From Rhytidiadelphus loreus (taxonomy: Eukaryota > Streptophyta > Bryopsida > Hypnales > Hylocomiaceae): DNA of 64,000 nt. Where the stretch lies: NCBI GenBank assembly GCA_947034895.1, contig OX344762.1, positions 14,141,501-14,205,500 of the forward strand. The letters run 5' to 3'. Positions 46,538-58,191 of the stretch are shown one piece after another. A program made the position numbers and the translations under genes. A model generated the notes under the pieces. It worked only from the letters and a program-made list of their open reading frames with translations. It ran no database searches and had not been told where the DNA came from. Within the stretch, counting starts at the first letter, position 1, and every line of letters starts with the position of its first letter.

Positions 46538-47600
46538 ATCAGTGCGCCCGCTCTGAACCTTTTTGATGCCTCCAAAGTCGCGTTCGTGATTGGTGCCTTT
46601 TTCAATTCAGAGCGGGCGCTCTGAACTGAATCGTGAGGTCCACACTGTGCCGGCAATGAGTTCAGGGCGGGCGCCCTAAACCTTTTTTTCGTAGACGTGG
46701 ACTTAGTCATTTTTCGGTCCAATTCAGTTCAGAGCGCCCACCTTGATTTGGATTTCCGTGGTCACGGTCTCGCCAATCTGTAAGGACCCAGTTCAGAGAG
46801 GGCGCCCTAAACCTATTTTTCGTAGACGTGGATTTAGTCATTTTTCGGTCCAATTCAGTTCAGAGCGCCCACCCTGATTTGGATTTCCGTGGTCACGGTC
46901 TCGCCAATCTGTAAGGACCCAGTTCAGAGAGGGCGCCCTAAACCTATTTTTCGCAGACGTGGATTTAGTCATTTTTCGGTCCAATTCAATTCAGAGTGCC
47001 CACCCTGATTTGGATTTCCGTGGTCACGGTCTCGCTAATCTGTAAGGACCCAGTTCAGAGAGGGCGCCCTAAACCTATTTTTCGCAGACGTGGACTTAGT
47101 CATTTTTCGGTCCAATTCAGTTCAGAGCGCCCACCCTGATTTGGATTTCCGTGGTCACGGTCTCGCCAATCTGTAAGGACCCAGTTCAGAGCGGGCGCCC
47201 TAAACCTATTTTTCGTAGACGTGGACTTAGTCATTTTTCGGTCCGATTCAGTTCAGAGCGCCCACCCTGATTTGGATTTCCGTGGTCACGGTCTCGCCAA
47301 TCTGTAAGGACCCAGTTCAGAGAGGGCGCCCTAAACCTATTTTTCGCAGACGTGGACTTAGTCAGGTTTCAGTCCGATTCAGTTCAGAGCGCCCGCTCTG
47401 ATGTGGATTTCCTTGGCCACGGTCTCGCCAATCAGTAACTTGGATCCAGTTCTGAGAGGGCGCTCTGAACTAAATTGGAGAGACCAGAGACCTGACAGCT
47501 TTCTTGGAAACAATTGTGAGTGGGCACTTCAAGCATTGATCCTGTTTATCCTGTGTGACACGACCGAGTCTAGTTGTGTTCATGGCGGGCGCTCTGATCT
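46538..47600 (+). repeat. 131-bp satellite with CAGAGCG/GGGCGCCC palindromes
   Basis: CAGTTCAGAGAGGGCGCCCT starts units at about 46789, 46920, 47051, 47182 and 47313, with a first, more diverged unit near 46659. Each unit holds two palindromes: one with a GGGCGCCC centre, and one of the form TTCAGAGCGCCCACCCTGA. Isolated CAGAGCG-class palindromes flank it (46540, 46612, 47392, 47584). It ends about 350 bp before the start codon of the transposase-like gene at 47948. Confidence 0.9.
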
Positions 47601-47947
47601 GTCGAATCGGTTTATTTCTTCTTGCATTGGCAGTCACCATATTTTTCTGGTTTGTACCCTTGACTGTCTGACATTTCGCTCAGTAGTTATGTACATGAAA
47701 CTTTCTTTTTTATCTTTGTCTTTATGGAATACCGAGATTTGAATTGTTTCTTCAAGAGACTTGATTCGTGCCTATACGTCATCTGATTTGCCTTCGCGTC
47801 TGGCAGCCACGCGTCGGCAATTACTTCGTACAAGCTGTGGGCCCCTGCCAATTCTTTGACATTTCATTCTATGACCGCGACCATCCTGTCAACAGCCCTG
47901 AGTATATCTTCCACGCGATTCCACTGCAGGAATCTTTGTTCTGGCGT

Positions 47948-50900
47948 ATGACTTCTTCTAGCGAATCCGACGGTGACGAGGTGCAGCGTTTTTTTATCGA
48001 GCCCATCTTGATTTTTCTATCGTTTGCAAGTCTTCGTTTCGTTTCGCTTACATCGTGCAAATGTCATTCGTGAATCCTTCGACGCTCAGGGTTTCGAAGA
48101 ATGTGAAGAGGAAGATGTGGACTTGGAGGCAGTTGCCGCGGAGGACGAGGACACTAGTCCCATTCCGGATTGCGAAGGCATTACCCGCGACGGATGGTCT
48201 GGTAAGGCCCTACTCGCACGACACACGGACGGCTCGGACTTCGCGGAAGTGATCATCATCACTGCCGACCCAAACGCTTGCATTGATGGGAGGAACAGGT
48301 TGGGTAAGGACGACGTGGGCATTGTTGTACTGGAAGTTCGGAATGGGGACCCCAATGCTGGGGACATGTGTCTGCGTTGGCCTATGCGCCAAGTGTTTTA
48401 TCACGGGCAAAATGGGTATGTTAGTATGTACGACCATGCTCGTAAACGAGTTGCTATGGATGAAGAGCTACAAGGAAATCGGAAAAGGACAGACGTTCGG
48501 AAGTACCGCTATGATAGGAAAACCCGTGCTGCCGCATTGGTGGATCGGAGGACACAGATGGTGTCGTATGAATCTATCGCAGAGGTTTTCACAGAACTCT
48601 ACTGCGACATGGAGTGCATTCGGAAGTTTCGTCCTTCGACGATCCGTATGCTTCGCACGGAAATGCACATGCAGTCCTTTAAAGTCAAGTCTAGCAAAAA
48701 TCTGGATGTGCATAGAGCGTTTCATGAAGAAGTTGGAAGGGGGAAGAAGCTTGTCACCGTGGAGGGCATAGACATTTGTCTATGTGCTTGGCGGATTCTT
48801 CACAACATCCCTCTCCGCACGTTTGAAAGATACAAGGCTAGGGCAGATTTCGGCGTCAGAGGTGGTCCTCATGGCAACCTGAAGAGGACGAAATTGAGGA
48901 GTGCCACTGTTCAAGGCATCGAGACTTTGCGCTCATTACTGGAAGCAGCGGCCGACCACATGCCCCATTTGTCTCGCACGTTGCCTACCGGCGAAAGGGT
49001 GGGCTTAAAAGTTCTTCCATTGGGTACGGAATGGAAGCAGTTCTTGGCGAGTGTGAATGAGGTAGGAATGGGACATGCACTCGGCATCACACATGGGTTT
49101 CCATTGAGTATGAAAGACAACTCTCGGTCACTTGCTATCGATCAAATGATAGAAGAATGTATGGTCCGTTCATGTCTATTGAAAGTAGGGACCTAGAACC
49201 GTCCAAGTGTAAAGAAGTCCTGAAGTAATTCATAGAGATTTTGGGAAATATGTAACTCCTTGTGTTACATTTTCCATCCATTTCTTTGAAAAGGAATAAT
49301 GTGGGAACATATTTCAGGCACAAGTCACTTACTTTACTGGTTGTCTGGTCGGCTTTGTTTGCAGGCGAACGAGGAACTCGGACTGTCCCCTTTGTCGCAA
49401 TCATGCTTTAGTAAAATACGTACAAAACATTTTCCGGAATACGTCATCAAAGGAAGAGGTGACTCGTTTGCGAGATGTAGCATTTGCGACAACTTGAAAC
49501 AATTGAGGGCATCTTTTGCACCTGGGTCAGAGGACTATGGTCGCATCCAAAGGCGTTTTGAGAAGCACTTGTTCTTGCAGGAAGCGTGTCGGCATGCCTA
49601 CTACCGCAGTAGGCAGTTGTCTAGATTACGACCGAAGCAACTGCTATCCATCATGCACGACAAGATGGACCATTCAAAAACAGCATGTCCCGCATTGGCG
49701 AGGAAAACAAAGGCACTAGATGGATTCATGAAGTTACCCGTGAAGGTGTCAGGAATTTTTGCACACGGACACGGGGATGGCAAGTACGCACACTACAATT
49801 TGGATGTCTTTAAAAGCGACAGCAACTTCACAGTGGGATCGGTGGCGAAGTTGTTGCGAGATTTGGAGGACCCCCCTGCAAAGTCTTCACGATCATTGTT
49901 TCGCGGATCCGGTAGCACGCAATTGTATCGGGCGTTGCTGAATGGTAGCGATATCTGTGTGGATGCGTTGGGAGAGATTCCGTTTCCACCTATCGAATCC
50001 ACACCATTGCCACCGGTGTTACACATTCAAATGGACAACTCCTGGAGGGAAAACAAGAACAGATACGTCTTTTGTTTTTGGTCCCTCTTGGTGGCTAGGC
50101 GGATTGTGAAAGAAGTGGTGGTATCCTTCATGATTGTGGGACACACGCACGACGACATGGATGCGTCATTCGGTCGGTGGAGTCAACAACTCCGCGAAAA
50201 GGACCATCCTACTTTGCCGTCGTTGATGGAGTCGTACATGAAAATGGAGCAAGTTCCTTTCATTCCCCACCTGGTAGAAGAAGTGCCCGATTTCAAAGCT
50301 TACGTCAAACCGTTTATTGGGATGAAGAAGCAGCAACTCGTGGGCCACTCCAACGGAAGGCAATACAAATTCTTCATGGATGACAAGGGCTGGCCAATCA
50401 TGCAATACAAACTGGCATGTACAGACATCCCGTGGTTGCCCAAAGCGGGCTTGAAGTTATGGAAGGAAGATGCAGAGCACAAACCGATCCTTCCCCAAGG
50501 TGATCCGCCGTGCGTAGCTCCAAAGAAAATGACCAACGAAGCAGAGATTTTGCGTGGACTCGATGGATACATCCAACATTGGACGGACATATCTCAAGAC
50601 GACGCTCCACTGGAGTACAAGGCCCGACTTGCACACTTGATCATGTACTGGACCGGAGTGAGAAATGCCTTGGGCAGTGGCGCCGAAGAAGATCTTCCTC
50701 AATCCAATGAATTGAGGCATGGATTTTGGCCTCGAACTCGACAACCCGGGGATCTTACGACGGATTTAATGCAAGATGGAAGGACGCGGGAGGAGGTCGA
50801 CATGGATGATCCTTACATTGGCACTCTGGAGGGGAGGCCACCACCAGCATACAACGTGGTCACCGATGTCCGCGAGGGGTTCTACCTCTTTGTGAGGCCC

Positions 50901-51245
50901 GGATTGGATTGTGAAGAGCCCGTGTGGCTTGCTAGGGCAGTTGAAAATCCGCAATTTGATCCAATGGCGGAGCACTTTCGTGAAGTTTTGGTACAATGGC
51001 ACACCCCATGCGGAGCATCGAAGGACCCTCAACGATTGTACGCAAGCTGGGACACGAAGACCAATTTCAGATGGAGGGTTGATCGTACGGCCGAGAAGGC
51101 TGACTACATTTCTACGGACAGTATAATGGCATCGTGGAAACCAAAGAAGAATGATGGGAACAGTTTCATTGCCCCCCGTCAGCAAGTGCAATTTGCAGTG
51201 GATCATTTACGTCGAATTGCAGAGGACGAACAACGAGGCTCTTGA
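47948..51245 (+). CDS. Transposase-like protein with HDKMD / QMDN / GHTHDDMD motifs, apparently intact (three exons)
   Basis: Exons 47948-47980, 48090-49184 and 49365-51245 join in phase 0 through introns of 109 and 180 bp (GAG|GTGCAG...CTCAG and AAA|GTAGGG...TTGCAG). They give 1002 residues and a TGA stop. The N-terminus is acidic (MTSSSESDGDE then EECEEEDVDLE). The C-terminal exon has IMHDKMDHSKT (about residue 474), LHIQMDNSWRENKNRYVF (about 599) and VSFMIVGHTHDDMDASFGR (about 635), the pattern of a large uncharacterised plant, oomycete and algal family that I know as DUF7869-like. The spaced Asp residues suggest an RNase-H-fold DDE nuclease. A CxxC pair (SICDNLKQ region) precedes. It is the only large gene in the window without a visible lesion. 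Confidence 0.8.
47981..48089 (+). other. Intron 1 of the HTHDDMD transposase-like gene
   Basis: 109 bp, GTGCAG...GCTCAG, phase 0. The short first exon codes 11 acidic residues that continue smoothly into the acidic start of exon 2. The small exon makes this model less certain than intron 2. Confidence 0.5.
49185..49364 (+). other. Intron 2 of the HTHDDMD transposase-like gene
   Basis: 180 bp, GTAGGG...TTTGCAG, phase 0. Read-through would stop at 49194, while splicing fuses two long frames. Confidence 0.7.
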
Positions 51246-52100
51246 TTTTTTTTTAGGGCGGAGGGCTCTTGGTAAAAAAATTTTTGTTGCTTACAATGCT
51301 CCCGTGCACTGTAGAAGTCAGTAGAGTGGCAGAAGATGCAAGAAATGGTGCTCATTTGCATGTTCATCGACATTTGTACCCTCCAATTTTATTAAAGTCC
51401 AGAAAATCAAGTTCCCGCACATGCCTCGTTTATTCTTCTAGGCCCTACTCCAAATTCAATCTTTGCGGTCCTCACGATCCTCAACAATGCAAATCTAAAG
51501 ATTTTCTAAAACTTCTGCACATCATGACTCCTAACCAAAATGTAATCCAATGTTTGCTTTCCTTCCATTCTAGAGGTCGACATCTCTCGCGCCCACACTA
51601 GGAAGTATCATGCAAAACTCGGACAACTATATAAAATTCAAGGCACTTTCTTCCTTACAAGTCCTACAAAGAAATCCACACCCCTCTGTTTCAAAAATCG
51701 CACTTTGCCAAACTTCCATGTACAAATGGCACATGGAATACCGCCATTTTAACGAAATTGCCCATAGTGATAAAGAAACGCCTGTGGTAGCTAGAAATTG
51801 TGTATGATACATAGTGAAATCGGAAGTGCACGCAGAAATGCCAAAATGCCTTGAAACCTTACAACCAAACATTCCAGTCGTTATTATTATTGGAAGAAAT
51901 GGCAGTTGCAGACCATAAACCCTAATTTCATGGGCACATCTCCCGATGAAAAGGTACAATATACTGGAAAAGCACTTCTGCAGAAGTCTATGGAGGGTTC
52001 TCCCTTAAGATTCATAGTAAACGAATGTTAAAAGAAAGAGAACGTCTACTGGAAAACCTTGAACCGACAATCGTCGCAAAATAAAACGAAGAAGCCAGAA
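51246..52100. other. No gene seen between two plus-strand genes
   Basis: Short unrelated frames only. TCTCCCGATGA (about 51942) and CGGGATCTCCCG (52109-52120) are the first members of the palindrome class that follows. The missing 5' exon(s) of the next gene could lie here but were not identified. Confidence 0.4.
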
Positions 52101-52206
52101 CAAAACAACGGGATCTCCCGATGAAATTGACTAGTATATCGAGTTCTGGTTAAGCAGTCGTAGCCATTATAAGAACTCAGGTGTATGTGTTTACATAAAC
52201 GACGAA

Positions 52207-52604
52207 CTCAACGGGAAAACTCCCGATGAAAAAGGTATGAAGATAGAGTACAACAAGGATGTTCAGTAGGAGGGCTTAGAAAATCAACGGGAAAACTCCC
52301 GATGAATAAGGTATGAAGATTAAGTTCAAAGAGGATTTCAGTATGGCTTAGAATATCAACGGGATAACTCCCGATGAATAAGATACGAAGGTAGAGCTGA
52401 ACAAAGATAATCAGTAGGAGGGCTTACAAAATCAACGGGATAACTCCCGATGAATGAGGAATACAGACAGAGTTGAACAAGGGTGTTCAGTATGAGGGGT
52501 TTGAATATCAATGGGATAACTCCCGATGAATAAGGTATGAGGGTAGAGTTCAATAAGGATGTTCAGTAGGAGGGCTTTGAATAACAACGGGATAACTCCC
52601 GCTA
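52207..52604 (+). repeat. 75-bp minisatellite with CGGGATAACTCCCG palindromes
   Basis: Six units start with ACGGGAWAACTCCCGATGA at about 52211, 52287, 52359, 52435, 52510 and 52587 (spacing 72-77 bp). Between them run AAGGTATGAAG, AGAGTTCAA and TTCAGTAGGAGGGCTT. The array ends 50 bp before the acceptor of the first identified exon (52661), so it is probably intronic or leader sequence. Confidence 0.9.
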
Positions 52605-52661
52605 ATAACTCAAAACAGTGATGATAAAGTGAACGTCTAACTTTTGTGTCACATTGCGCAG

Positions 52662-53982
52662 AGCGAATACCTTGAAGGAACTGCCTTCCACCCTGTCACC
52701 TATAAGGTTGTACAAGTTCATAGATTCATTCGTGCATACGTTTGAATACACCGGAGACCACGATCCAGGAGTAGTGTTCCGATGCGATCGAAAAGTGACA
52801 GCGTGGGGCTTCGAGTGGATGGACCAGCCAGATGGGTCCGTAATCATATGCCCGAAGCTTTCCTTCGAGAAGAGGGGTCACATTACGACAGGTTTAGACG
52901 TGTTGCAGCTTCTTGGGCTAGATAACTCCACAGTCCTTGTCATTGTTCGCGAGATGGTTCCTAGGACCCAAGACCCAAGAACATATGGGTTGATCCTTGA
53001 TTATGCCACTATGGATCTCGACATGTGCGAGACCATCACACGGAAGGGGATCTTAGACAAGCCAGGCGGTTGCCAGTCCTGGACCTTTGAAGAGATGAAG
53101 AATGAGTGGGACCTTATTGACGACCTCCATAACCAGGCAAAGCCCTCCACTGTAGCAGTTGTACAAACTGCAACACAATCTCCTTCGAAGAAGCCGAAAA
53201 AGCGAAAATCCATTGCGGGAGCACCAGATGATGAAGTTGTGGAAGAAGATGAGTCAAAGGGCAAGGGCAAGAAAAAGATGAAAGTTGTTCCACTCACTAT
53301 TCACCGTGCTGTGAACATGACGGATGTAGAGGTCAGGAAGCTCCAACCTGCAGAAATAAGAGAAATCAACAAGTTGTACAACCAGGTTTTCAAGCCAATG
53401 TACAAATGGGAGAAGAAGCCATTAGCCAATGCAAAAAGTGAACTCCTCCGAGTGAGCTACAAGTTCCTGCACAAGGCTCCTCCTGGAGTACTTGTGTACA
53501 GAGGGATTGAGCCGACGCGATTGGCCGGAATAAAAAATCGCATTCTCGTAGATTGCGACTACCACTCGGAGAACCGGTACATTACTGTTCTCCCCTTAAA
53601 GCGAGGACCTTACGGTCCTGACAATAAGGTGACCTTCTGGGACTCGTGTCCAAAGAAGGAGAGTCTAACCGCCAAAACGCACTACTACATTATTGGTGGT
53701 CAGTACACTACGCAAGCGCATAGGGAGTTGATTGAGAATGGAGACATCCCCGAGGCTGACAAGTCAGAGGCGTCCACCTTCAACATCATTCCCATATGGG
53801 CACCGTATGATACCAAGAAGAATGAAATCATGCACCTTTCCAAAGCTCTAAACCAAAACGTTGCTGGTGAGCAGAAGGAGCAGAGCTTCACTCAGCAGCT
53901 TGCACACGCTCGAATAAAGTGGAAGGACATGGGCAGCCCGGTGCCATCATACGGAGGACGAGCGCACTCAGAAGTGTACAAT
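52662..53982 (+). CDS. Exon of the second ParB-like gene: N-terminal region and ParB-like domain
   Basis: It runs from a TTGCGCAG acceptor to an AAT|GTAAGT donor. The first 170 residues are unrecognised and do not resemble the paralogue. A basic linker (KKPKKRK, KGKGKKKMK; about 53190-53280) looks like a nuclear signal. NRYITVLPL, then HYYIIGGQYTTQAHREL (about 53680-53735) and NIIPIWAP..KKNEIMHLSKALNQNV line up with the ParB-like block of the paralogue (IINGQHTWKAAKEI). The GGQ signature has Tyr in place of the usual His. Confidence 0.6.
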
Positions 53983-54242
53983 GTAAGTTCAAAACACGAA
54001 ACTTTGAAATGCTTCACGTACTCTTATTTTTCCTCAACTGCAATTCCAGCGGGAGAACTCCCGTTGTCCTCAGACTTCTGAAGAAATTTATAGTCGTTGA
54101 GGTGTAGCTCGATGTTTATGAAACAAGCATGCATGGACCTGAAATAGACGAACAACGGGAGTTCTCCCGATGGTCCTGTGTGTCACAATCTACTGAAGTC
54201 GCCGAAACCTTCCCAATTAATAGTGTCGTCGTTCTTGTGCAG
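53983..54242 (+). other. Intron with two CGGGAG-type palindromes
   Basis: 260 bp, GTAAGT...GTGCAG, phase 0. Palindromes: CGGGAGAACTCCCG at 54050-54063 and CGGGAGTTCTCCCG at 54156-54169. The position corresponds to the palindrome-bearing intron 31364-31556 of the paralogue. Confidence 0.7.
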
Positions 54243-54652
54243 GATTTCTATCCGGTGATGTTCTCTATCTTTACAGGGTTCAAGAATCCTGACAACCCGG
54301 ATTTGAAGATTCCGCTCCTCTTTATGGAGAAGGACGAGGATGTGAAACGTTGGATTCAGATTGACATGGACTTCCTCAGCTTCAAGCTTCCCGACGGTAA
54401 CGGACCCAAATCCAAGGGCAAACGCAAACCGTTGGGATACACCGACTTCAAACCCTTGTATGGAGTGCGCGATGAGGATTTGAACTACTTGGCGGGCCAA
54501 GTGGAGAAGGGAATTGTGTGCATGAAGAAAACGGTTCTGAACATCGATTTCTTCAGAAAGTCAGTCACTCCAATCGCTGTGGCAGCAGGCCGGGAGAAGA
54601 AGGTGCGGGCCATGAAGAACGAGCTCATGTGCCACTACAGGCAGCACCCCCT

Positions 54653-57600
54653 GTCGCAGCACAGGATACGCAATTCCCATGTTATACTACCAAAAACCAC
54701 TCTAAAGTATAACAAAAGTGACTTTAAAGATCGAACCTACGAGATTCTGTGAAGTATTCACCCTATTTACGATTCTAAGCTAAGTCAGTCTCCAACTACA
54801 CCTTTCCGGTCCTACTCCTGCAACCGGAAACAACAAAACCCACAGAAGTAACTACCAGACTTCCTACAACCTTCCGGTCCCAGACCTAATCCGGACCAGG
54901 AAGTAATCCGGTCTGTTAACCTGCAACAAAACCAAGACCTTTACACTTCCGGTCCTGGGTACAACTCTTAGACCTATAACTTCCGGTCTACTCCCACTCG
55001 ATCCAGTAACCAATCCGGTTTAATTTTGCCTCTGTTTTACCATCAGAGGGATCGCCGCTTGAATTTGAGAGTGGCAGGCCCGCCGCTCCTTCTGTGACTT
55101 ATAGTGGCTGAAGACCCACTTCTTCTACTCTACTCCCCTACTCTAATCCGGATCCGGTTTGATCTTTCACAGTAATCCAGAAAACAATCCAGATCACAGG
55201 TCACACAAAGACCCCCCGTACGATCCACACATACTACAATGACCTTGATGCCAAGTTCCGGCCGTACTAAGATAGGTGTCTGCAAGTACAACCGTCCATA
55301 CCAACATCAACTAAGACTCTTCCGTTCGCCACTACAGCAATGAGGCCTCACAACAGTTCGAACACTCGACCGGATTTCCTATCCAGGAGTTCTAGCGTGC
55401 CTAAGGACTCCTTCCCTATACGCCTAGCCTAGCAGTGGCTTCCTCAACCGGAATACTGAATCCTAGCAATGCTGAGGCACTAGAAAGCACTCCCAACTCT
55501 TACTACCTGCCTTCATGTACTCAAAACCAAAACAAGAACACAAAGGGGAGAAATCCCAATCCAAACTCTAAATGCGCTCCTAACTCCTCATCAATCTGCA
55601 CTGCCAACCGCGGGAGAACACACAAACAAGGCGCCAATAGAATACAAAAGAAGTTTGAACAAAAGAAGACTCCCATTCTCCTCCGTAGAGAATGAATTTA
55701 TATACACTGTAAAGCGCCAAAAAGCGAAAAGCGCCCCAGAAAATCCTCGCAGGCAACCCACGCTAGATTTCCGGGATAAGCCTCGCTGGCAAAATCAGAA
55801 TGCTAACCCGGTTCAAAACCCTAACAGACCGGAATACTAATCCGGTTCCTAACTAACAGACCGGGATCCAATCCGGTCCGGTTTCTAACTACAATCCGGT
55901 CATAACATCCGGTATTTACAAAACTACTTTACACTAAGACCCCATGCCCATCTTCAATGTGACGCTGACGGTCTCAGGCGGAAGCTCGTCGAAGACCTCC
56001 TGCAAGTTCCTGGCCCTCTCACCAGTAGGAGGATCCGGTCACTCTGGCAATGAATCCAACTCGATGTGCTCAGCAGATCCGGTCTCTCTCGGTTTCCGCT
56101 CCTTCTTTGACTGGGGAGTAACATCCTTCCCCTGGTTTAACTCTGTTCCTCCCGGAAACGACTCAGGAAAGGAAATATCCGAAAGACGGATACTCCTTGA
56201 GAGTAAAGTTCCGGTCAGCTTCACGCTGCTCATCTCCATCCGGTCCGTAGCTTCCCGAGCTTCCCTCATAATTGCCTCAACCTTCTTGGCGAAGTCTGTC
56301 AGAATCCGGACCATCCGGGAACCGGATAGCTTCTTGTCCACCAGAAACCCTTCATCAAACAGCTTTGCTTTGGCGACCAACGTTCCGGATTCTCCGAACG
56401 TCTCCTTCATCATCTTCGCTGTCTTCTGGGTCGCATCCGCCATCTCCCTAGTGGCGGCTAAATCTTCTTTGAAGGTGACGATCTCCCCCTTCAATGAGTC
56501 GACTTCATCCTACAGCCGACGATTCTCTTCCCTCAGTTTCCGGTTCTCCTCCGGATTACTGATGTAGTCTGCTACCTTTTCGGGTAACAGACTATCCGGT
56601 TGGGCTCCAATCAGTTTCCCAATCTTCTCCAACGTGATCCTCTTACACTCCCAGTCTCCCCGGATCATGGAGAGGCTCTCTACCAATTCACCGAAAGGGT
56701 CAGCCGGATTACTTCCTTCTGCGACCGGCTTCTTATCCGGTCGGCGTTCCGGTTCTGAAGTCTCGCCCCGCGGCGTTCCTCTTCCGTGCGGAGGTGTCGT
56801 CTTCTGCCGTTTCGTCCTCTTCAACGACTCCTCCTCTTCATCTGTCTCGTCATCTTCCGGTTCCATTCCGGAACCTTCTTCTTCCGGTTCATCATCCGTC
56901 TCCGACTCTCCATATTTCAAAATCGACTCCTGAGATCGCCAGGTCTTCTCCTCCGTATCAGTCAGGACTTGATCGTGATGATACATGTGAAACAAGTAGG
57001 GGGACAGAGGCGTGGGCCTACTCTTCCCTACCCGAGGCACTAAATTGGAAACCAAGTCACTGATGATCCGCGCCCAATCTGCTTTCCGCTCTCCGGTTAG
57101 CGCACCAAAAATTGTGTTGCCGAGAGTCACCGTCACTCTTGTCGGCTTCTCCGGGTGGAAGATCGGAATCAGGAACTTGAGTAGGTTCCGGTTCCGGTCA
57201 TCCTCACAATCATCCACCGCGTATCCATCCTTCGGGTTCGCTGGTCCCGAGAACTTGTCCTTGATGTACTCGTCCTTCCGGCTGGCCATCCCTGAGCCTC
57301 CCGACCGGAACTTGTAGACTTCCCTCCACTTCTCTTCTGTCCAGCGACCAGGACTTCCTCTAACCGTATTATCGAATTGGTTCGATAGCTTCCCCAACAG
57401 CTCGCGGACGACCCGCTCTTCCTTGAAACCCCATGGCTTCTCAGCCAGACCAGTGCACCCCATCTTCGCGAGATCCTCCATCAGCGCGGTCTTTTCCGGT
57501 TCTGTCGAAGGAATAACCGGAACCACCTTCCGGAGTTTAACTTCTGTCAAGACCGGGCTAAATCTTGACTTGCGTAGCTGCGGCATGGACGCGTTCCTGA

Positions 57601-58191
57601 GGCGCTCAAGCACTTCCCAAAGACTACCTCACTTCCACTCCTAGCCGCACGTCCCGTTCCTTACTTTCCCTCCTGGTCCTGACCGGAAAGCAACAAATTG
57701 CAACTGTGGATGTCCAACCCCACAGCGCCCAAAAGAACTACTCACTAATGACGCCCTACCTCACAAATCTGAAGAGAAATCACAAAGAAGAAACACAAAA
57801 CAGCCCCAAGCGTGAAAACAAGCCTCAGCGCTCAAGGTAGAAAAGGGGTACTAACTGGCAAGGCCTCTCCTTATATAGTCCCAGGCTCTCAGCGCCGCCA
57901 GAAATTAGGTCAAATGACCTAATCTGGTTAACCCTAATCCGCTCCTGACCTAATCCGGTCCTCCAGATCTGATCCGGACAGAACCAATCCGGTTCGGACT
58001 GCCCAATCCGATCCAAACCAATCCGGTCCAAACAGATTCCGTAACAGACTAGAATCCGGTTAGTTCCTTAATTGCATTCCTCAACTAATTTCTGGTTCTA
58101 ACTTATCCCTAAACCGGATTGGTGTTCCTGCAGAGAACTTCCGCTCCTAATTTTAAGATAACTTGACAAAACCAAAAATTCACACTGCGAC
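54653..58191 (-). mobile_element. 3,539-bp DNA transposon with 7-bp TIR and 7-bp target duplication
   Basis: The element starts GTCGCAG (54653-54659) and ends CTGCGAC (58185-58191). It is flanked by ACCCCCT on both sides (54646-54652 and 58192-58198). The insertion splits a coding exon, and excision with one target copy restores the frame, so the boundaries are firm. Beyond the 7 bp the ends diverge quickly. The outer 400-500 bp on each side are filled with AATCCGGT/ACCGGA words, like subterminal transposase-binding repeats. It encodes one broken protein on the minus strand that is not a recognisable transposase, so it is probably non-autonomous or of an unfamiliar class. 1-1173 is a relic of the same family. 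Confidence 0.9.
55934..57586 (-). pseudogene. Transposon-encoded protein, 550 codons with TAG and TGA
   Basis: The ATG at 57586 (MPQLRKSRFSP) is the first in a long frame that ends at TAG 55934-55936. It is interrupted by TAG at 56510-56512 and TGA at 56039-56041. The N-terminal 200 residues contain WTEEKWREVYKF and LTGERKADWARIISDLVSNL, followed by a PLSPYLFHMYHHDQ block. This faintly resembles the plant mobile-element protein domain often annotated as putative plant transposon protein; I am not sure of this. The centre is acidic (about 56900-56800). The C-terminal third is charged coiled coil (NPEENRKLREENRRL and on). The relic at 344-751 keeps CGA where this copy has TGA. Confidence 0.6.
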
